A stretch of 20,259 nt of DNA from the NCBI GenBank assembly GCA_052033505.1, contig JBPOJN010000075.1, forward strand, positions 1 through 20,259, given 5' to 3'. This document shows, one piece after another, positions 16,254 to 20,259 of this stretch. The notes under the pieces were generated by a model. It searched no databases and was not told where the DNA came from. It saw only the letters and a list, made by a program, of their open reading frames with translations. The translations under genes were made by a program, and so were the position numbers. The first letter of the stretch is position 1. Each line of letters begins with the position of its first letter. Origin of the DNA: JBPOJN01 sp052033505. GTDB lineage: Bacteria; UBA10199; JACPAL01; GCA-016699445.

Positions 16254-19178
16254 ATGAGAGAAGAAAATAAAAAATATTGGAAGGGTCTCGAAGAACTTCA
16301 CGAAGATCCAAAATTTCTCGAAGAACGGGCGAAGGAGTTTCCCGAAGAGCTTCCTTTCGGTTTTCCCTTTACGAAAGAAGAGTCTGGTCTTCAGACCACG
16401 CGTCGCGACTTTTTAAAACTACTGGGTTTCAGTTTCGGAGGCGCCGCCTTGGCCGCTTGCACGCGGATGCCGGTCGAAAAGGCGATCCCTTATCTCATCA
16501 AGCCGGAAGAGGTCGTTCCCGGAGTCGCCAATTGGTATGCGACCACCTGCGCGGGCTGCACGGCGTCTTGCGGTCTCTTGGTCAAGGTACGCGATGGAAG
16601 GCCGATCAAGGTCGAGGGAAATCCCGAGTCGTCTCTTTTCCAAGGAGGCGTCTGCGCCGTCGGTCAGGCCACTGTGCTTTCTCTTTACGATGACGAGAGA
16701 CTGAAAGGTCCTCTCTGGAATGGAAATGCGGTTTCTTGGGCGGAGATCGATGGATCGATCGAAAAACAACTGTCGGACATCGGGAGCGGAAAAATCGTCA
16801 TCCTCTCCGGGACGATCGTCAGCCCGTCGACCCGTGCCCTGATCGGTGAGTGGTGTGCGAAATTTCCGAATGCCCGTCATGTGATGTACGACGCCGTCTC
16901 TTCGGCGGCGATTCTCTCGGCCAATGAAAAAAGTTTCGGTGTTCGCGTGTTACCGCATTATCGTTTCGATCGGGCGAAGGTCATCGTCGGCCTCAATGCT
17001 GATTTTTTGGGGACTTGGATTTCTCCCGTCGAATTTGCTCGTGCCTATGCCCAAAACCGAAAACCCGGCAGCGGTATGTCGCGGCATATTCAGTACGAGT
17101 CCGGCATGTCTCTCACAGGGACCAACGCCGACCAGCGTTTTCCCATCAACCCTTCCGAAGAAGGGCCTGTGGCTCTGACTTTGTTTCAGGAGATTTCTCG
17201 GTTGGCCGGCGAGAGTCTGCTCCCTCTCCCGTCTATGAGAGAGAGTGGGGGAGAGGGTTGGGGTGAGGGCCTTCGCGCTGTCGCCCTCGATCTCTGGAAG
17301 CATCGTGAAGAATCCCTCGTGGTCAGCGGCTCCAACGACGTGAATGTTCAAACCATCGTCAACGCGATCAATTCGCTTTTAGGGAATATCGGCAAGACGA
17401 TCGATCTCGACAACGTCTCTTTTCAAAAACAAGGAAGCGACGAAGATTTGAGTCGCCTTGTCGATGAAATGAATCGAGGCGAAATTCAGGGACTCATTCT
17501 TTATGGGGTGAATCCCGCCTATGATTTTCCCCAAGCGGAGCATTTTGTCTCGGGATTGAAAAAAATCGGTTTCAGCCTCTCGTTTTCCGATCGTCTCGAT
17601 GAGACCTCTCGCCTTGTCCAAGCCGTCTGTCCCGAACCTCATTTTCTGGAATCATGGAACGATGCCGAGCCGGTGAAGGGATTTTTGGGTCTGACCCAAC
17701 CTGTGATCAGGCCTCTTTTCAATACGAGATCCGCACAAGACAGTCTTCTGACATGGATGGGACGAGCGGAGACCTACGAGGACTATCTGAGAAATTTCTG
17801 GGAGAAGAACTATTCCTCGCAAAATGTTTTGCTGACCTTCCAGAGTTTTTGGGATCGTTCCGTTCACGACGGCGTTTTGTCGTTGCCGACACAGTCTCCC
17901 ACGGAGAGAAAATTTTCGGGAAACATTCCCACCGTTTTTTCAAAACCATCGGAAGGTCTTGAAATTCATCTGCACGAAAAGATCGGCATCCGCGATGGAC
18001 GCCACGCCAACAATCCTTGGCTTCAAGAACTCCCCGACCCGGTCACGAAAATCACTTGGGACAATTATGCGTCGCTCGCACCCAAGACGGCGGCTTCTTT
18101 GGGATTGGAAGAAGGCGATGTTGTGAGTCTCGAAAGTCCCTCAGGCGTTTTCGAATTTCCAGTTCAGATTCAACCAGGGCAGGCGGCGCGTACTGTTTCT
18201 ATGGCCGTCGGCTACGGACGCACTCATTGCGGCAAGGCGGGAAATAAGGTTGGAACGAATGTTTATCCTTTGAAGATCGCCGCCTCGGTGACTCTGAAAA
18301 AAACGGGAAGAAAAGTCGAATTGGCCGCCACGCAAACCCACCATTCGATGGAAGGGCGTCCCATCGTTCAGGAAACGAGTCTTGAAGCGTTGATCAAAAA
18401 ACAAACCGGCGACAGTCAGCCGGAGGAAAAGCCGATAACGCTCTGGGAGGAATGGTCGAGCGAGGGACACGCATGGGGGATGTCGATCGATCTCAATGCC
18501 TGCACCGGTTGCTCGGCCTGCATCGTCAGTTGTCAGGCGGAAAATAACGTCCCCGTCGTCGGAAAAGACGAAGTGACGAGACGCCGTGAGATGCATTGGA
18601 TAAGGTTAGATCGCTATTACAGCGGATCGGAAGACAATCCCGAAACGGTCCATCAACCCATGATGTGCCAGCATTGCGGCAATGCGCCTTGCGAGACTGT
18701 CTGTCCGGTGCTGGCGACAGTCCACAGTACGGATGGATTGAATCAACAGGTCTACAATCGCTGCGTGGGGACGCGTTACTGCGCCAACAACTGTCCCTAC
18801 AAAGTCCGACGATTCAATTGGTTTGATTACGCCCACAACGACAAGTTCGATTACAATATGAATAGCGACCTGGGCACGATGGTCTTAAACCCCGACATCG
18901 TCGTCCGTTCCCGCGGCGTGATGGAAAAATGCTCGATGTGCGTTCAGCGCATCCAAGAGGGAAAGCTGCAAGCCAAGAGAGAAGGGCGGGCCTTGAAAGA
19001 CGGCGATATTCAGGTGGCGTGTCAGCAGTCGTGTCCCTCCCAGGCGATTACATTCGGAGATTTGAATGACCAAGAGAGCCGTGTCGCGCGGCACAATCGG
19101 GACGGACGTTTTTATCATGTTTTGGAAGAGTTAAATGTCAAGCCGGGCGTCGGGTATCTGATGAAGGTGAGAAATTAA
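16254..19178 (+). CDS. actB: Alternative complex III molybdopterin-like and iron-sulfur subunit
   Basis: This 974-residue fusion has a molybdopterin-oxidoreductase-like domain (about 90-700) followed by a four-cluster ferredoxin-like domain (about 740-960). The N-terminal RYW-like start (KKYWKGLEELHEDPKF) is typical of ActB and precedes a twin-arginine motif TTRRDFLKL at 48-56 and a lipobox-like LAAC ending at C69, so it is probably a Tat-exported lipoprotein. Cys in the iron-sulfur part begins CTGCSACIVSC at 750-760, then CGNAPCETVC, CVGTRYCANNC, CSMC and CQQSC. The MopB-like part keeps C99, C102, C106 and C134, although ActB proteins are thought not to bind molybdopterin. The ATG at 16254 was preferred to GTG 16221, which would overlap actA by 32 bases. 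A REP-like repeat is read through at residues 322-341. Confidence 0.9.
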   Translation: MREENKKYWKGLEELHEDPKFLEERAKEFPEELPFGFPFTKEESGLQTTRRDFLKLLGFSFGGAALAACTRMPVEKAIPYLIKPEEVVPGVANWYATTCAGCTASCGLLVKVRDGRPIKVEGNPESSLFQGGVCAVGQATVLSLYDDERLKGPLWNGNAVSWAEIDGSIEKQLSDIGSGKIVILSGTIVSPSTRALIGEWCAKFPNARHVMYDAVSSAAILSANEKSFGVRVLPHYRFDRAKVIVGLNADFLGTWISPVEFARAYAQNRKPGSGMSRHIQYESGMSLTGTNADQRFPINPSEEGPVALTLFQEISRLAGESLLPLPSMRESGGEGWGEGLRAVALDLWKHREESLVVSGSNDVNVQTIVNAINSLLGNIGKTIDLDNVSFQKQGSDEDLSRLVDEMNRGEIQGLILYGVNPAYDFPQAEHFVSGLKKIGFSLSFSDRLDETSRLVQAVCPEPHFLESWNDAEPVKGFLGLTQPVIRPLFNTRSAQDSLLTWMGRAETYEDYLRNFWEKNYSSQNVLLTFQSFWDRSVHDGVLSLPTQSPTERKFSGNIPTVFSKPSEGLEIHLHEKIGIRDGRHANNPWLQELPDPVTKITWDNYASLAPKTAASLGLEEGDVVSLESPSGVFEFPVQIQPGQAARTVSMAVGYGRTHCGKAGNKVGTNVYPLKIAASVTLKKTGRKVELAATQTHHSMEGRPIVQETSLEALIKKQTGDSQPEEKPITLWEEWSSEGHAWGMSIDLNACTGCSACIVSCQAENNVPVVGKDEVTRRREMHWIRLDRYYSGSEDNPETVHQPMMCQHCGNAPCETVCPVLATVHSTDGLNQQVYNRCVGTRYCANNCPYKVRRFNWFDYAHNDKFDYNMNSDLGTMVLNPDIVVRSRGVMEKCSMCVQRIQEGKLQAKREGRALKDGDIQVACQQSCPSQAITFGDLNDQESRVARHNRDGRFYHVLEELNVKPGVGYLMKVRN
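17219..17273. repeat. REP-like palindromic repeat inside actB
   Basis: Arms CCCTCTCCC (17222-17230) and GGGAGAGGG (17249-17257) are followed by TTGGGGTGAGGGC. This is the form of a widespread bacterial intergenic palindrome, known in annotations because one strand translates to peptides like LTPTLSPRERG; here the minus strand reads ALTPTLSPTLSHRRERE. It sits in the actB coding sequence, adds no stop, and encodes about residues 322-341 (LLPLPSMRESGGEGWGEGLR), a Gly/Glu-rich stretch unlike the protein on either side. Confidence 0.75.
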
Positions 19179-19181
19179 ATT

Positions 19182-20259
19182 ATGAATCCCGCATCCACCC
19201 TACGGCCCTCTCTCATTGATTTGAGTCAGGGGCTGAGTCAAGGCCTTCCAACGGTTAGCCAAGTGACGGAAGATATTTATCGTCCGTTACGATCGCGACC
19301 CGGCTTCGCTTGGGTGGTTGCGTTTTTGTGCGCGCTGGCAGCGCTCTTTATGGGCGTTGGGCTGGTCGCTTACCAGATCAAGACGGGCATCGGAACTTGG
19401 GGCTTGAATAAGACCATCGGCTGGGCCTTCGATATTACCAACTTTGTTTTCTGGGTCGGCATCGGTCATGCGGGGACTTTGATCTCGGCGATTCTACTCC
19501 TTTTTCGCCAAAAATGGCGCACGTCGATCAACCGAGCCGCCGAGGCGATGACGATCTTCGCCGTCCTCTGTGCCGCCGTCTTTCCGGTCATTCACATGGG
19601 GCGTCCTTGGTTGGCTTTTTGGGTCTTTCCCTATCCCAACTCGCGCGGGTCTTTGTGGGTCAATTTTCGTTCGCCGCTCTTGTGGGATGTTTTTGCGATC
19701 AGCACTTATTTTACGATCTCGCTCGTTTTTTGGTACATCGGCATGATCCCGGATCTGGCCACTTTTCGTGATCGGGCCACCAAAAAATGGCAAAAAAAGG
19801 TTTATGGATTTTTGAGCGTCGGTTGGAACGGCTCCAACCGGACTTGGAGTCGTTACGAAACTCTCTGTCTGATCTTGGCGGGATTGGCCACACCTTTGGT
19901 CATCTCCGTACATACGATCGTCAGCATGGATTTCGCGACGTCCGTGATCCCAGGCTGGCACACGACCATTTTCCCGCCTTATTTCGTTGTCGGGGCTGTG
20001 TTTTCCGGATTTGCGATGGTGACGACGCTTCTGATTCTCACGCGCAAACTCATGCATCTCGAAAGTTATATCACCATGAGGCACTTGGAGGCCGTGGCGA
20101 AAGTCATCCTCACGACCGGATCGATCGTAGGGCTTGCTTATCTCACGGAGCTTTTCACGTCTTGGTACAGCGGAAACGCCTACGAGCAATTTGCGTTTAA
20201 AAATCGGATCACCGGCCCTTACGGCTGGACGTACGCGATCATGGTGACTTGCAACGTCA
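19182..20259 (+). CDS. actC: Alternative complex III NrfD-like membrane subunit (partial)
   Basis: The frame opens at ATG 19182, three bases after the actB stop, and stays open for 359 codons to the window end, so the 3' end is missing. The product is a multi-helix membrane protein of the NrfD/PsrC family, which provides the quinol site of ACIII. Visible marks are VFWVGIGHAGTLISAILLLF in an early helix, FPVIHMGRPWLAFW, and ISVHTIVSMDFATSVIPGWH followed by FSGFAMVTTLLILTRK. The N-terminal 40 residues are hydrophilic and cytoplasmic in known ActC proteins. Further act genes (actD, E, F) are expected beyond the window. Confidence 0.9.
   Translation, partial: MNPASTLRPSLIDLSQGLSQGLPTVSQVTEDIYRPLRSRPGFAWVVAFLCALAALFMGVGLVAYQIKTGIGTWGLNKTIGWAFDITNFVFWVGIGHAGTLISAILLLFRQKWRTSINRAAEAMTIFAVLCAAVFPVIHMGRPWLAFWVFPYPNSRGSLWVNFRSPLLWDVFAISTYFTISLVFWYIGMIPDLATFRDRATKKWQKKVYGFLSVGWNGSNRTWSRYETLCLILAGLATPLVISVHTIVSMDFATSVIPGWHTTIFPPYFVVGAVFSGFAMVTTLLILTRKLMHLESYITMRHLEAVAKVILTTGSIVGLAYLTELFTSWYSGNAYEQFAFKNRITGPYGWTYAIMVTCNV

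Noticed and set aside
16950..17351. Minus-strand ORF containing the TPTLSP-type peptide
   Set aside because: Not a gene: this peptide is the known spurious translation of the palindromic repeat at 17219-17273, and the ORF is antisense to actB.

Overview
The window comes from a Gram-negative, nitrate-respiring bacterium. Support for this is an outer-membrane porin with a signal peptide and C-terminal Phe, membrane-anchored and periplasmic multihaem c-type cytochromes, a NarGHI-type membrane nitrate reductase, and an alternative complex III (ACIII), which replaces or supplements cytochrome bc1 in many deltaproteobacterial-type, Bacteroidota and other non-classical lineages. The sequence alone does not fix a phylum. 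A lineage of the former Deltaproteobacteria/Bdellovibrionota kind is a guess. Base composition is mid-range and even across the coding part. The exception is a GC-rich patch at about 145-345, beside an AT-rich stretch at about 40-130.

Layout. (1) Positions 1-244 hold no convincing gene: an AT-rich segment, then GC-rich sequence with nested inverted repeats. (2) On the minus strand lies a 530-residue FAD-dependent alkyl-DHAP-synthase-like protein (433-2025), followed by a tiny ATGA-coupled ORF (245-436). (3) The divergent control region 2026-2231 contains a perfect 12-bp inverted repeat and an FNR/NNR-like palindrome. (4) Next come an FNR-like Crp-family regulator (2232-2969), a second FNR-like palindrome (2971-2984) and a stand-alone cyclic-nucleotide-binding-type sensor domain with no DNA-binding domain (3040-3378). 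(5) From 3040 onward every gene is on the plus strand with overlaps or gaps of 0-45 bp: porin, NnrS-like membrane protein, dihaem cytochrome c, narG, narH, narJ, narI, narK1, narK2, actA, actB, actC (cut by the window end).

How the genes work together. Porin and NarK1/NarK2 would bring nitrate in and export nitrite. NarGHI, assembled by NarJ, reduces nitrate in the cytoplasm with quinol electrons. The NnrS-like protein suggests nitric oxide is met. The order cytochrome c-G-H-J-I-K1-K2 resembles the narC-type clusters described in Thermus. Unusually, the run continues with no visible promoter into ACIII (pentahaem ActA, iron-sulfur/MopB-like ActB, NrfD-like ActC). This suggests that quinol oxidation to cytochrome c, probably feeding nitrite/NO reductases or an oxidase outside the window, is co-expressed with nitrate reduction.

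Items most worth a second look are the nar-act fusion into one transcription unit, a REP-like palindromic repeat read in frame inside actB, the sensor protein lacking its HTH, and the two FNR-like sites in front of the two regulator genes.
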